DNA of 64,000 nucleotides from the NCBI RefSeq assembly GCF_001297705.1, contig NZ_LIRF01000003.1:682001-746000 (forward strand). Direction: 5' to 3'. Shown piece by piece: positions 9,170-18,043 of the stretch. The notes beneath the pieces are model-generated. The model saw only the letters and a program-made list of their open reading frames with translations, ran no database searches and had not been told where the DNA came from. Each line of letters starts with the position of its first letter. Positions within the stretch are counted from its first letter, which is position 1. The position numbers and the translations under genes were made by a program. The stretch is from Chryseobacterium sp. ERMR1:04 (GTDB lineage Bacteria; Bacteroidota; Bacteroidia; Flavobacteriales; Weeksellaceae).

Positions 9170-9177
9170 CAAAGTTA
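9170..9177 (-). promoter_or_regulatory. -7 promoter element for the 8484-9140 gene
   Basis: The minus strand reads TAACTTTG, a full TAnnTTTG match, about 30 bp before the start codon. I see no good -33 TTG at the usual distance. Confidence 0.5.
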
Positions 9178-9350
9178 CATTGGGCACCCTAAATATTAAA
9201 ATTTGTTAATGTGATTAAAATCATTCGCAAATATTGGTGATTTCAGAGATAAAATACACTAAACAACTGTTTGTATTTTTTTAACAATCTTTTTCATAAA
9301 AAAACTACAATTCTTCAAGTGCAATCCAAAAATGGTTCTTTTTAAATATA

Positions 9351-9845
9351 TTACTTTAAGAAGAAATTGTATCCAATATTAACAGATCCTAGGTTTCCGC
9401 TTGCTTTATACCACCCAAAATCACGTGTATTACTGATGGATTGATAGCCTAAATACAACTCTCCTTTAGATATTTGGTATCCAAACTTCGGATAAGCGTA
9501 AAAACCGCCGTCTATTTCTCCTTGAACAGAGATTCCATACCCCAAATCAAGTCCTATAAAAATAGGTATCCCCGAAAATTTATATTTCCCTGAGGCCGCT
9601 ACAGGAATAAATCCAAAATCATCCCAGCTATCTTTTCCAAAAAAGTGAGAATATCCTGTGGCAAGTCCTACATCAAGTCCTTTAGTAACATTCCATAAAT
9701 AGGTTCCATTTATTCCCAGTGTCAATGATGAAATGCCATTTGCATCACTTACCGGAACACCAAAATGAGCACCAAGTTTAAAACCTTCTTGTGCCTGAGC
9801 TATACTTCCTAATAAAACAAAAGCTCCTAATAATAATTTTTTCAT
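9351..9845 (-). CDS. Small outer-membrane beta-barrel protein (array member 4)
   Basis: A 164-residue protein with signal peptide MKKLLLGAFVLLGSIAQAQ and a predicted 8-strand barrel rich in Gly and aromatics (LATGYSHFFG, IGLDLGYGIS, GELYLGYQSISN). It ends in NIGYNFFLK, a typical outer-membrane C-terminal strand. It is shorter than its neighbours and only distantly related to them. Ligand and function are not visible from sequence. Confidence 0.82.
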   Translation of the reverse strand: MKKLLLGAFVLLGSIAQAQEGFKLGAHFGVPVSDANGISSLTLGINGTYLWNVTKGLDVGLATGYSHFFGKDSWDDFGFIPVAASGKYKFSGIPIFIGLDLGYGISVQGEIDGGFYAYPKFGYQISKGELYLGYQSISNTRDFGWYKASGNLGSVNIGYNFFLK

Positions 9846-9930
9846 CGCAATAATTTCAAATTGTGTAGCTTCAAAATTACCAATTCTTTTCTTATCCTCT
9901 AAATAATACTAGCAATTCTTCCCTACAAAG

Positions 9931-9966
9931 AAAAAGGCAAAACAAGTAATCTTGTTTTGCCTTTTA
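9931..9966 (-). terminator. Terminator after array member 5
   Basis: AAAAGGCAAAACAAG and CTTGTTTTGCCTTTT form a long stem with a short loop; on the minus strand a T-run follows. It lies just after the stop of the gene at 9987-10649. Confidence 0.8.
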
Positions 9967-9986
9967 TATTTTTAAATCTGGAAATA

Positions 9987-10649
9987 TTAATTACCTCCGA
10001 ATTTGAAACCTACTCCTATTTGTAAGAAGCTGTTTGTAGTTTTTTCTCCATCAATAGGATCTTTAGCTAAGTTAGAGATACCCATATTATATCTAGCATC
10101 AAAGAATAATCCGTTTTCTAACATATATTCAGCACCAACGAAAGGGGCAATGTTTAATTTATTCGTTTGATCTTTGATATCACTTTCGTCACTACCTCCA
10201 ACCTCTAATCCAGGTATAATTCCTCCTAAACCAAGATCAGCAACTGTTTTAGACTTTGCAGAAAGAATATATCCGAAACTTGCACCTGCAGAAACAGACA
10301 ACCCTTCAGTAATAAAATATTTAGCAGATATAGGAAGCATTAAAGTTCCAAAAGTCATTTTATTTTGGATTTTGAAAAATCCATCTTCATCTTCAACACT
10401 TTCAGTAATTTTACCTCCTAGTTGAGAATATAATATTTCTCCTTGAAGACCAAATTTATCACTGATTTTGTATTCTACAAGACCTCCAACATAAAAAGTG
10501 TGTAAAGGATCTGTACTTGCAGAACCTGTATTATCTTTATATTTAAGTGTAGACATTGAATAACCCGCTTTAGGACCAAATCTAAGTTCCTGTGCGTTTG
10601 CAGAAATTCCCATAACAGCGACTGCTGCAACTAGTAATATTTTTTTCAT
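9987..10649 (-). CDS. Porin-family outer-membrane beta-barrel (array member 5, PorT-like fold)
   Basis: A 220-residue secreted protein. The signal peptide MKKILLVAAVAVMGISANAQ is followed by ELRFGPKAGYSMSTLKY, the opening typical of PorT/outer-membrane beta-barrel domain proteins. Later motifs are KFGLQGEILYSQLGGK, LMLPISAKYFITEGLSVSAG, PFVGAEYMLENGLFFDARY and a terminal LQIGVGFKFGGN. It is paralogous to the next gene upstream (10783-11427). General barrel assignment is safe. Involvement in type IX secretion, as for true PorT, is not implied. Confidence 0.87.
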   Translation of the reverse strand: MKKILLVAAVAVMGISANAQELRFGPKAGYSMSTLKYKDNTGSASTDPLHTFYVGGLVEYKISDKFGLQGEILYSQLGGKITESVEDEDGFFKIQNKMTFGTLMLPISAKYFITEGLSVSAGASFGYILSAKSKTVADLGLGGIIPGLEVGGSDESDIKDQTNKLNIAPFVGAEYMLENGLFFDARYNMGISNLAKDPIDGEKTTNSFLQIGVGFKFGGN

Positions 10650-10677
10650 ACCTATTAGTTTTAATTTTAAGATGCCG

Positions 10678-10685
10678 CAAAACTA
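10678..10685 (-). promoter_or_regulatory. -7 promoter element for the 9987-10649 gene
   Basis: The minus strand reads TAGTTTTG, matching TAnnTTTG, about 29 bp before the start codon. Confidence 0.5.
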
Positions 10686-10782
10686 ATATTTTTTTTCTAA
10701 TTAACAAATTTTAACAAAAAAAAACAACCATAACAAATTATTATCAACAAGGAACACACATTACATATTCTTTATTCAATAT

Positions 10783-11427
10783 TTATTTTTTAATTTTAAA
10801 TCCTACCCCAACTTGTAAATAACTATTTTTTAATGAATCAAATCCGCTATCCTTATTGTTTTTCGCAATGTCATAAATTCCAAAAATATATCGGGCATCA
10901 AGAAATGTTTTTCTGCTAATACGGAATTCAACCCCTAAAAATGGATTTAATTCAAAAACTTTTACATCATTCTTTATATCAATTGAATCTCCTAAAAGAG
11001 TTGAAAAAAACTTTTCGTTGTTCCTGTCCTCACTCATTGTCTCCAAGATAAAACTGGGAATTATGCCCCCGTTAATACTGAACTGTTGCGTACAATAATA
11101 CTTAAGCATTAAAGGAACACTCAACTTTCCTAATGTGATCGCGTTTGTATTTTTAGAACCATCATCATCATAGAAGGTGTTCCGACCTCCTGTAGTCGAA
11201 ATACTTATCTCTCCTTGTAGTGCCAGATGATTTGAAAGTTTATGTTCAGCAAAAACAGCAAGATGAAAAGAAAGTTTTCCTTTGGATACAAAATCGGAAT
11301 CCGAACCTGCATAGTCCGTTTTCAAAGTAGAACGTCCTATCCCGGTTCGGATTCCAAATGTATTTTCCTGTGCATTTAAATTAATTCCTACCAACAGATG
11401 CAGGATTAAAAGTAAAAGTTTTTTCAT
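10783..11427 (-). CDS. Porin-family outer-membrane beta-barrel (array member 6)
   Basis: A 214-residue secreted protein with signal peptide MKKLLLLILHLLVGINLNAQ. It shares the layout of the 9987-10649 product: FGIRTGIGRSTL at the N-terminus, HLALQGEISISTTGGR, LSVPLMLKYYCTQQFSINGG, NPFLGVEFRISRKTFLDARY and the final LQVGVGFKIKK. Divergence is moderate, suggesting an old tandem duplication. The charged segment at about residues 125-150 is probably a surface loop. Function is unknown. Confidence 0.85.
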   Translation of the reverse strand: MKKLLLLILHLLVGINLNAQENTFGIRTGIGRSTLKTDYAGSDSDFVSKGKLSFHLAVFAEHKLSNHLALQGEISISTTGGRNTFYDDDGSKNTNAITLGKLSVPLMLKYYCTQQFSINGGIIPSFILETMSEDRNNEKFFSTLLGDSIDIKNDVKVFELNPFLGVEFRISRKTFLDARYIFGIYDIAKNNKDSGFDSLKNSYLQVGVGFKIKK

Positions 11428-11526
11428 GGTTACGTTTAATGTAAGGCTAAAATAAACTCAATTTATAGAGTTCCATTCTAGCAAAATATCATTTCACTTA
11501 AACATAACTTTTACGTAACAAAAAAA

Positions 11527-12483
11527 TTAATCTTTTTGTCTTTTATCTTCTTCGTTGTACGCTAAAATAATTTTTCTCACAACCGGATGTCTCACCACAT
11601 CTTCTTCTGTAAGATGTACAAAACCAATTTCTTTCACATCTTTTAGAATTCTCATCGCTTCTTTCAAACCAGATTGTTGTTTTGGAGGCAAATCTATTTG
11701 AGTAGGATCTCCTGTGATAATAAATTTAGCATTCATCCCCATTCTCGTTAAAAACATTTTCATTTGAGAATGAGTCGTATTTTGAGCTTCATCCAAAATT
11801 ACAAAAGCGTCATCTAAAGTTCGCCCTCTCATAAAAGCCAAAGGTGCTACCTCGATGATTTTTTTTTCAATAAAACCTTCCAGTTTTTCGTGTGGAATCA
11901 TATCTCGAAGCGCATCATACAAAGGCTGTAAATAAGGATCTAGCTTTTCTTTAAGATCTCCAGGTAAAAAGCCCAAACTCTCCCCTGCTTCTACGGCAGG
12001 CCTTGTTAGAACAATTCTTTTAACCTCTTTATCTCTTAATGCTCTGGCTGCTAAAGCTACACTGGTATATGTTTTACCCGTTCCTGCAGGGCCAATAGCA
12101 AAGACCATATCTTTTTTCTCAGTTTCTCTTACTAATTTTTTAAGATTGGCTGTTTTAGCTTTAATTACTTTACCATTTACTCCTTTTACGATAATATCCT
12201 GATCAAAAATCAGTTGTTTTTCATTCTCATCTTTTAACTTAAGAATATTTTCAACGTCTTTTAATTCAATCGAATTATTTTTCGAAATAAATCCTACAAT
12301 ATCGTCCAGTTTTAGCTTAAAAATATCTAAAGTTTCCTGGTTACCCATTGCAAAAATATAATGATCTCTTCCCGTAATTTTAAGTGTCGGAAAGCTAGAT
12401 TTTATTAAATTGAAATATTGGTTATTAACGCCATAGAAGATCTTTGCATCAGTACCTTCCAAATCAAATGTTAATTCAAACAT
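11527..12483 (-). CDS. phoH: PhoH-like ATPase
   Basis: A 318-residue P-loop protein of the PhoH family, linked in other bacteria to RNA metabolism and phosphate or stress responses. The Walker A motif GPAGTGKT is at about 131-138. Walker B/DEAQ is in FVILDEAQNTTHSQMKMFLTRM near 230-250, and sensor-like ITGDPTQIDLP follows. The N-terminal ~120 residues resemble the KH-like PhoH N-domain. It is a single gene, with a 211-bp gap (12484-12694) to the divergent yagU-like gene in which I see no gene. Confidence 0.95.
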   Translation of the reverse strand: MFELTFDLEGTDAKIFYGVNNQYFNLIKSSFPTLKITGRDHYIFAMGNQETLDIFKLKLDDIVGFISKNNSIELKDVENILKLKDENEKQLIFDQDIIVKGVNGKVIKAKTANLKKLVRETEKKDMVFAIGPAGTGKTYTSVALAARALRDKEVKRIVLTRPAVEAGESLGFLPGDLKEKLDPYLQPLYDALRDMIPHEKLEGFIEKKIIEVAPLAFMRGRTLDDAFVILDEAQNTTHSQMKMFLTRMGMNAKFIITGDPTQIDLPPKQQSGLKEAMRILKDVKEIGFVHLTEEDVVRHPVVRKIILAYNEEDKRQKD

Positions 12484-12694
12484 GCAAATATTTTTTATTA
12501 GAATCTAAATTTAGAGTTTTTTTTCAAATACAACTTAATGTTTTTCCCTTTAATTATTATTTTAATCATTGCTTAGCAAACCTTTTCACTTAAGTAAAAC
12601 ATTATGAAAACATTATCTTTTTTTACCCTAAAATAAATGAAGAAAACTAAATTATTTGTAAGTTTATAAGCCTCTAAGCAAAAATCACAAGAAA

Positions 12695-13195
12695 ATGAAA
12701 AATCCACAAGAAAAGTTACCACTCTTTAAAGCCACATTATTAGGCGGTTTTCTCTCGGCAATTGTAAAATTTGGATGGGAGGTTCCTTTTCCTCCCCGTA
12801 CTCCGGAAAGAGATTCTACCAACCCTCCTCAAGCTTTATTAGAAAAATTTGGAGTCCCGGAAAAACTATCACATTTTTCTTATCTGTACAACGAAAATGC
12901 AAGGCCTATTTTTAGTTTCATCGTTCATTTTGGATTTAGCTTTTTCTTCGCCTGGCTGTATTTTTGGCTTGCAGAACGTTACAAATCGGTTACTTTAGGA
13001 TCTGGCGCACTTTATGGCATTATCATTTATGTACTCTTTCACGTTATCATCATGCCGTTAATCGGAATCGTTCCATCTCCTCTGGACCAACCTTGGGAAG
13101 AACACTTTTCCGAGCTTTTTGGTCATATTGTGTGGGCTTGGTCTATTGAAATCATCAGAGTATATGTTAAAAGCAAACAAAAATTAACCCTCTAA
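12695..13195 (+). CDS. YagU-family (DUF1440) inner-membrane protein
   Basis: A 166-residue membrane protein. The family signature is clear: KFGWEVPFPPRTPERD near the start and LPWEE/LFGHIVWAWSIEIIR-like text at the end (here DQPWEEHFSELFGHIVWAW). E. coli YagU has the same blocks and has been tied to acid resistance. About three membrane segments are visible (residues 10-28, 70-92 and 100-126). It is a single gene; 13196-13395 after it contains no gene. The physiological role here is unknown. Confidence 0.88.
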   Translation: MKNPQEKLPLFKATLLGGFLSAIVKFGWEVPFPPRTPERDSTNPPQALLEKFGVPEKLSHFSYLYNENARPIFSFIVHFGFSFFFAWLYFWLAERYKSVTLGSGALYGIIIYVLFHVIIMPLIGIVPSPLDQPWEEHFSELFGHIVWAWSIEIIRVYVKSKQKLTL

Positions 13196-13361
13196 AAACA
13201 AAAACTTTAAAATTAAAGGGTAAAAAAAATATTTCACAATACGCTTCTTTAGCCTTACACCTTTCTTTAATTCAATTTATTAAGAAATAAATTTCTTGTA
13301 CATTGTCCTATTTTAGGATATTTTTAAGTATTTAAATCCTACTTAATTCCTTTATTTTAAA

Positions 13362-13369
13362 TAAATTTG
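13362..13369 (+). promoter_or_regulatory. -7 promoter element for the SAM hydrolase gene
   Basis: TAAATTTG matches TAnnTTTG 26 bp before the start codon. No clear -33 TTG is seen. Confidence 0.5.
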
Positions 13370-13395
13370 CAATACTATCATTCTACATATACAAA

Positions 13396-14223
13396 ATGTC
13401 AATCATTACCCTTACTTCGGATTTCGGAAATTTAGACTACAGAGTTGCTGCTATGAAAGGCAAGATTCTGTCTCTAAACCCAGAGGTTAATATTGTTGAT
13501 ATTACCCACGACATCCAGGCATTCAACCTTATACAAACTTCATATATCTTTAGGAATGCGCACAAATATTTTCCTAAAGGCAGTATTCATATTTTATCGG
13601 TAGACAGTTTTTTTCATAAATCAAGAAAAAATATTGTGTACAAATCGGACGGATCATACTTTTTGGCCTCCGACAATGGGCTTTTAAGTCTTATTTTCTT
13701 CGATATTAAACCAGAAGCGATTTATGAAATCACGCTAAACAGCAGATTTGATGACATCGTAAGCTTTACATCAACAGACATTTTTGTTCCTGCAGCGGTG
13801 CATTTAGCCAACGGTGGTCTTCCTGAAGTTATCGGCAGAAAAATAGATTCCGTAAAAGAACTTTTATTCCCGAAACCTGTTCATAATGAGTCAGAAAGAA
13901 TGATCATTGGTGAAGTGATGTATATTGATAATTTCGGAAATATAATTTCAAATATCAACAAAGAAATTTTTGAAGTTGCCAGTAAAGGAGCTCAAAATTT
14001 CACCATAAAATTCAGAAATCTAAGCCTTTCAAAAATCTTTTTAAGCCATACGGAAGTTGTTTCCGATTGGGAAAGAGAGACAGAGTACCATGGTCAGTCG
14101 GCTGCAATTTTCAATGACAGTCAGCTTTTGGAACTTACGATCTACAAAGGCAGCAAAAAAAATGGGGCAAAATCTTTGTTTGGATTAAATGTTGGGGAAA
14201 ATATTTACATCGAATTTTTCTAA
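13396..14223 (+). CDS. S-adenosyl-L-methionine hydrolase (DUF62 family)
   Basis: A 275-residue protein of the DUF62/SAM hydroxide adenosyltransferase family, which splits SAM to adenosine and methionine using water. It is related to the fluorinase/chlorinase fold. The opening ITLTSDFGNLDYRVAAMKG carries the conserved Asp, and ITHDIQAFN near residue 35 is also family-typical. The C-terminal OB-like domain holds YIDNFGNIISNI near 176. It is not a fluorinase, as the insertion loop is absent. It is followed by its own downstream gene with a separate promoter. Confidence 0.92.
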   Translation: MSIITLTSDFGNLDYRVAAMKGKILSLNPEVNIVDITHDIQAFNLIQTSYIFRNAHKYFPKGSIHILSVDSFFHKSRKNIVYKSDGSYFLASDNGLLSLIFFDIKPEAIYEITLNSRFDDIVSFTSTDIFVPAAVHLANGGLPEVIGRKIDSVKELLFPKPVHNESERMIIGEVMYIDNFGNIISNINKEIFEVASKGAQNFTIKFRNLSLSKIFLSHTEVVSDWERETEYHGQSAAIFNDSQLLELTIYKGSKKNGAKSLFGLNVGENIYIEFF

Positions 14224-14258
14224 AATTATACATTCCATAAAAAAACCGATTTTTTTTA

Positions 14259-14266
14259 TATATTTG
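14259..14266 (+). promoter_or_regulatory. -7 promoter element for the E2 gene
   Basis: TATATTTG matches TAnnTTTG 20 bp before the ATG at 14287. Confidence 0.5.
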
Positions 14267-14286
14267 TCAAAATCTAAAAATTAAAA

Positions 14287-15594
14287 ATGGCAGAATACAA
14301 ATTATTGCTTCCTTCCATGGGAGAAGGTGTTATGGAAGCGACAATTATCACTTGGTTATTCAATGAAGGTGATAGTGTAAAAGAGGATGATTCCGTAGTA
14401 GAAATTGCAACAGATAAGGTAGATTCAGACGTTCCGACACCAGTTTCGGGGAAAATTATGAAAATCTTAAAGCAAAAAGACGAAGTTGCCAAAGTAGGTG
14501 AAGCCATTGCTATTTTAGAAATTGAAGGAGAAGGCGGAACTGCATCGTCAGAAGAAGTAAAAACGGAGGCTCCAACTTCAGCTCCAGATACTGAAACTTT
14601 AAAAACAATTGAAGGCGCCCTACAACCTACCGCTACTTCACATGTAGAATTCTCAGGAGATCTTTATTTATCACCTCTTGTAAAATCTATTGCTCAACAA
14701 GAAAACATTTCTGAAACTGAACTTAAAACCATCAAAGGAAGCGGTTTAGAAGGAAGAATTACTAAAGAAGATATTTTAGCACATGTTGCTAACAGAGGAA
14801 ACCAACCTCAGGCAGCTCCTGCTCAACAAGCAGTTGTAGTGGCTAAACCAGTATCAGCTCCGGCTTCTACGGTTCCGGTTGCTGCAGGTGACGAGATCAT
14901 TCCTATGGACAGAATGAGAAAAATCATCGCTGAAAACATGGTGAAAGCGAAACATATTGCACCACACGTTACTTCTTTCATCGAAACAGACGTTACCAAC
15001 GTTGTAAAATGGAGAAACAAACATAAAGATATTTTCGAAAAACGTGAAGGAGAGAAATTAACTTTCATGCCAATTTTTGTAAAAGCGATTGTAAAAGCAA
15101 TTCAGGATTATCCGATGATCAACGTTTCTGTAAATGGTGAGAATATCATCAAAAAGAAAAACATCAATATTGGTATGGCGACTGCCCTTCCAGACGGAAA
15201 CCTTATTGTTCCTGTTATTAAAAATGCAGACCAATTATCTCTTTCAGGGTTAGCAAAAGCAATCAATGACTTAGCATACAGAGCAAGAAATAAAAAATTA
15301 AGACCTGAAGATACTCAAGGCGCAACCTACACTATTTCTAACGTAGGAAGCTTTGGAAACTTAATGGGAACTCCTATTATTCCTCAGCCTCAGGTAGCTA
15401 TTTTGGCAATCGGAGCGATTGTTAAAAAACCTGCAGTTCTTGAAACTAAAGATGGTGACGTAATTGCGATCCGTCAATTAATGTTTATGTCTCACTCCTA
15501 TGACCACAGAGTCGTAGACGGTTCTCTTGGAGGTATGTTCTTGAAACATGTTCATGACTATCTTCAGAACTGGGATATGAATACGGAAGTATAA
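14287..15594 (+). CDS. Dihydrolipoamide acyltransferase, branched-chain 2-oxoacid dehydrogenase E2-type
   Basis: E2 core of a 2-oxoacid dehydrogenase complex, 435 residues. The N-terminal lipoyl domain carries lipoyl-Lys44 in ATDKVDSD. An Ala/Pro/Thr-rich linker follows, then an E3-binding domain at about 125-165 (LSPLVKSIAQQENI...GRITKEDIL), a second linker and a catalytic domain with SYDHRVVDG (His407, Asp411) near the end. One lipoyl domain and the MPSMGEG-type start fit BkdB/branched-chain rather than pyruvate E2. E1 and E3 genes are not adjacent. It is distinct from odhB at 30229. Confidence 0.93.
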   Translation: MAEYKLLLPSMGEGVMEATIITWLFNEGDSVKEDDSVVEIATDKVDSDVPTPVSGKIMKILKQKDEVAKVGEAIAILEIEGEGGTASSEEVKTEAPTSAPDTETLKTIEGALQPTATSHVEFSGDLYLSPLVKSIAQQENISETELKTIKGSGLEGRITKEDILAHVANRGNQPQAAPAQQAVVVAKPVSAPASTVPVAAGDEIIPMDRMRKIIAENMVKAKHIAPHVTSFIETDVTNVVKWRNKHKDIFEKREGEKLTFMPIFVKAIVKAIQDYPMINVSVNGENIIKKKNINIGMATALPDGNLIVPVIKNADQLSLSGLAKAINDLAYRARNKKLRPEDTQGATYTISNVGSFGNLMGTPIIPQPQVAILAIGAIVKKPAVLETKDGDVIAIRQLMFMSHSYDHRVVDGSLGGMFLKHVHDYLQNWDMNTEV

Positions 15595-15666
15595 ATCAAT
15601 ACATGATTGTTCATAAGTCATAAATGATATAATTATCATGTTGAGCTTATTGAAGCATTTACATAT

Positions 15667-15701
15667 AAACCTTCGGAATTTATTTTTCGGAGGTTTTTTA
15701 T
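15667..15701 (+). terminator. Terminator after the E2 gene
   Basis: AACCTTCG pairs with CGGAGGTT around a 12-base loop and is followed by a T-run. Its place argues against the far-upstream in-frame start (15638) for the next gene. Confidence 0.65.
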
Positions 15702-15733
15702 TGCTTAATTTAGACTTACCTAATATTAAAAAA

Positions 15734-16360
15734 ATGGAACTTGATTTTAGAAAATTAGACGTCATTAAACTTTTTGATTTTTCTAAAGAGGAAGAAAGGT
15801 TAATTTTTGAAATTTATGACAAGCTAATTGAAAACTATTCTATTTCTGTGATTAACATTGAAGATTCTCCCTATAATCAATTCACTTCTAAAAGTGAAAA
15901 CCCTTTAATCATACCCAAAATTTGCTATTATATCACTAATAAAAACAATACAACCGGTTTTTATCTTTTTATAATCAACAAAATAGAAACAACAGTAAAA
16001 GGAGCTCGTACAAACAATAAATTTGATACTTTACAATGTTTAGGGTTTAAAAAATTAGATGAGGACTTTAATTTCATCTCAATCAATAAGAAAAAATTTA
16101 CAGATAAAATCGCAGGAATTTTTAGTAGTTTCAACATCAATTTTAAAGATGATCGAGACTTTAAAGATTTTTATGTACTGGGAAGTGATAAATATAAAAC
16201 AATGGCATTTTTAAATCCTGCAAGAAAAGAAATCATCAAAAGCTTTCCGGACGAAGATTTTCATCTGGAAATTAAAAACGATATTTTAAGTTTTACCATC
16301 CCGAAAAAACTTACCTTAAATAATGCTTTAATAATTTCAGATTTCCTCGAACAAATATAA
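15734..16360 (+). CDS. Unknown protein
   Basis: A 208-residue soluble protein with no recognised domain. I place the start at MELDFRKLDVIKLFDFSKE because the frame upstream runs through the E2 terminator. It is charged and Asn/Lys/Ile/Phe-rich, without signal peptide or membrane segment. It ends with a short hydrophobic strand and helix (SFTIPKKLTLNNALIISDFL). It lies between the E2 gene and the ClC gene on the same strand with small gaps. Codon and base composition resemble the neighbours, so there is no sign of recent transfer. Confidence 0.7.
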   Translation: MELDFRKLDVIKLFDFSKEEERLIFEIYDKLIENYSISVINIEDSPYNQFTSKSENPLIIPKICYYITNKNNTTGFYLFIINKIETTVKGARTNNKFDTLQCLGFKKLDEDFNFISINKKKFTDKIAGIFSSFNINFKDDRDFKDFYVLGSDKYKTMAFLNPARKEIIKSFPDEDFHLEIKNDILSFTIPKKLTLNNALIISDFLEQI

Positions 16361-16402
16361 AATTCGCATTTTTAACGTATTTTAGCATCTCAAATTTAAC
16401 AA

Positions 16403-17758
16403 ATGTTGAAAATTTTTACCCTCATTCGAAGAAGTCTCAAAAAATCCTTCGACAATATCCGAAACGAACAATTGAAGTACAATCTGCTTCAGGCGATTCC
16501 TTTTTGGATTGGGTCTGTGATTACAGGCTTTGTTGCTGTGATGTATGCTAAAATTTTCGCGTGGGGAGAAAAACTGTTGGAAATCATTCTTCATTGGCAT
16601 GATTGGATGATCTTTATCATTGCTCCGATTGGCTTTATACTTTCGTGGTGGCTTGTGAAAGAATTCGCGCCTAATGCTAAAGGAAGCGGAATTCCTCAGG
16701 TAATGGCCGCTGTTGAACTGGCCAATCCAAAAGAACACACCAAAATAAGAAGCCTTTTAAGCCTTAAAATCATCTTTTTCAAAATTCTTTCCTCTGTTAT
16801 ATTGGTGATTGGCGGAGGCGCTGTGGGACGAGAAGGCCCAACGATTCAGATCGCAGGTTCGGTTTTTAGGAAAGTCAATGAATATCTTCCCCATTGGTGG
16901 CCAAAAATATCTAAGAAAAACATGATTATGACAGGCGCTGCTGCAGGTCTTGCAGCCGCTTTTAATACTCCACTTGGCGGAATTGTATTTGCCGTTGAAG
17001 AACTCTCAAAAACACACATTAATTACTTTAAAACAGCTCTTTTTACCGCAGTTATCATTGCTGGACTAACAGCTCAGACCTTTGCTGGATCTTATTTATA
17101 TCTAGGCTATCCTAAAACCCATGATGTTTCTTTAATGGTGATGTTTCCCATTATTTTAGTCGCTGGAATTTCAGGAATTATGGCGAGTCAGCTTTCAGTG
17201 ACCATGCTCAAAATGAATGACTGGAAAAAAAGAAAATTGAAAACCGACAGATCAAATGTCGCTTTCCTTATTGTATGCGCTCTTTTTATAGCTTCTATAG
17301 CCTATTTTATCAATAGAGAAATTTTAGGTTCAGGAAAAGAAATCATGCAACGGGTACTTTTTACACAGAATAAACATGAAGATTGGTATGTTCCTATTTT
17401 AAGAATGCTTGGCCCTGCTCTATCTTTTACTTCTGGTGGCGCAGGTGGAATTTTTGCACCGGCCTTAGCTGCAGGAGCGAGTATAGGATCTGTTGTTTCA
17501 GGAGCAATCCACCTAACTCCAAATGAAAGCAATGTGGTTATTTTAGGCGGAATGGTTGCTTTCCTTACCGGAATTACCCGAGCTCCGTTTACTTCTGCAA
17601 TTATCGTATTAGAAATGACCGACAGACATTCTTTGATTTTCCATTTGATGTTGGCAGGAATGGTTTCTTCTATTGTTTCTATTTTGGTAAGCCGCCATTC
17701 ATTGTATGATGTTATAAAAGCGAATTTCTTGACGGAGATTAGAAGTAAGGAGGATTAG
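16403..17758 (+). CDS. ClC-family chloride/proton antiporter
   Basis: A 451-residue polytopic protein with all ClC selectivity motifs: GSGIPQ at 94-99, GREGP at 142-146 (gating Glu144) and GGIFAPALAAGA near 348-360. The residues VEE at 198-200 align with the internal proton glutamate of E. coli ClC-ec1, so coupled Cl-/H+ exchange is likely. There is no C-terminal CBS pair. An amphipathic N-terminal segment precedes the first membrane helix. The stop codon is immediately followed by a 136-bp tandem repeat. Confidence 0.95.
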   Translation: MLKIFTLIRRSLKKSFDNIRNEQLKYNLLQAIPFWIGSVITGFVAVMYAKIFAWGEKLLEIILHWHDWMIFIIAPIGFILSWWLVKEFAPNAKGSGIPQVMAAVELANPKEHTKIRSLLSLKIIFFKILSSVILVIGGGAVGREGPTIQIAGSVFRKVNEYLPHWWPKISKKNMIMTGAAAGLAAAFNTPLGGIVFAVEELSKTHINYFKTALFTAVIIAGLTAQTFAGSYLYLGYPKTHDVSLMVMFPIILVAGISGIMASQLSVTMLKMNDWKKRKLKTDRSNVAFLIVCALFIASIAYFINREILGSGKEIMQRVLFTQNKHEDWYVPILRMLGPALSFTSGGAGGIFAPALAAGASIGSVVSGAIHLTPNESNVVILGGMVAFLTGITRAPFTSAIIVLEMTDRHSLIFHLMLAGMVSSIVSILVSRHSLYDVIKANFLTEIRSKED

Positions 17759-17894
17759 TTTTAGTGTTTTAGTGTTTTAGTGTTTTAGTGTTTTAGTGTT
17801 TTAGTGTTTTAGTGTTTTAGTGTTTTAGTGTTTTAGTGTTTTAGTGTTTTAGTGTTTTAGTGTTTTAGTGTTTTAGTGTTTTAGTGTTTTAGTG
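17759..17894. repeat. Perfect tandem repeat, 17 x 8 bp
   Basis: The unit TTTTAGTG is repeated 17 times with no mismatch, starting on the base after the ClC stop codon and ending about 85 bp before the rpsF promoter -33 element. Perfect identity implies active slippage. It encodes nothing and is not CRISPR-like (no spacers). Confidence 0.98.
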
Positions 17895-17978
17895 TGAAAA
17901 TTACATACAACTGGCCATTCACGATTAACAATTCACCAATTTTATTTTATATTTTTCCGCAAATATTTACGTCATACA

Positions 17979-18009
17979 TTGTGTATTAGAAATAAAATAC
18001 ATATTTTTG
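17979..18009 (+). promoter_or_regulatory. Promoter of rpsF-rpsR-rplI
   Basis: TTG at 17979-17981 and TATTTTTG at 18002-18009 are separated by 20 bp, matching the Bacteroidetes TTG/TAnnTTTG promoter. It lies 34 bp before the rpsF start. This is the best complete promoter in the window. Confidence 0.7.
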
Positions 18010-18043
18010 CACCTCGAAATAATTAACAAATTCATTTAACATT

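Noticed and set aside
11527..12483. PhoH considered as part of a toxin-antitoxin (PhoH2) system
   Set aside because: There is no PIN domain and no upstream antitoxin gene; the length and N-domain fit ordinary PhoH.
17759..17894. Tandem array considered as CRISPR
   Set aside because: The unit is 8 bp with no spacers, no leader and no cas genes nearby; it is a simple tandem repeat.
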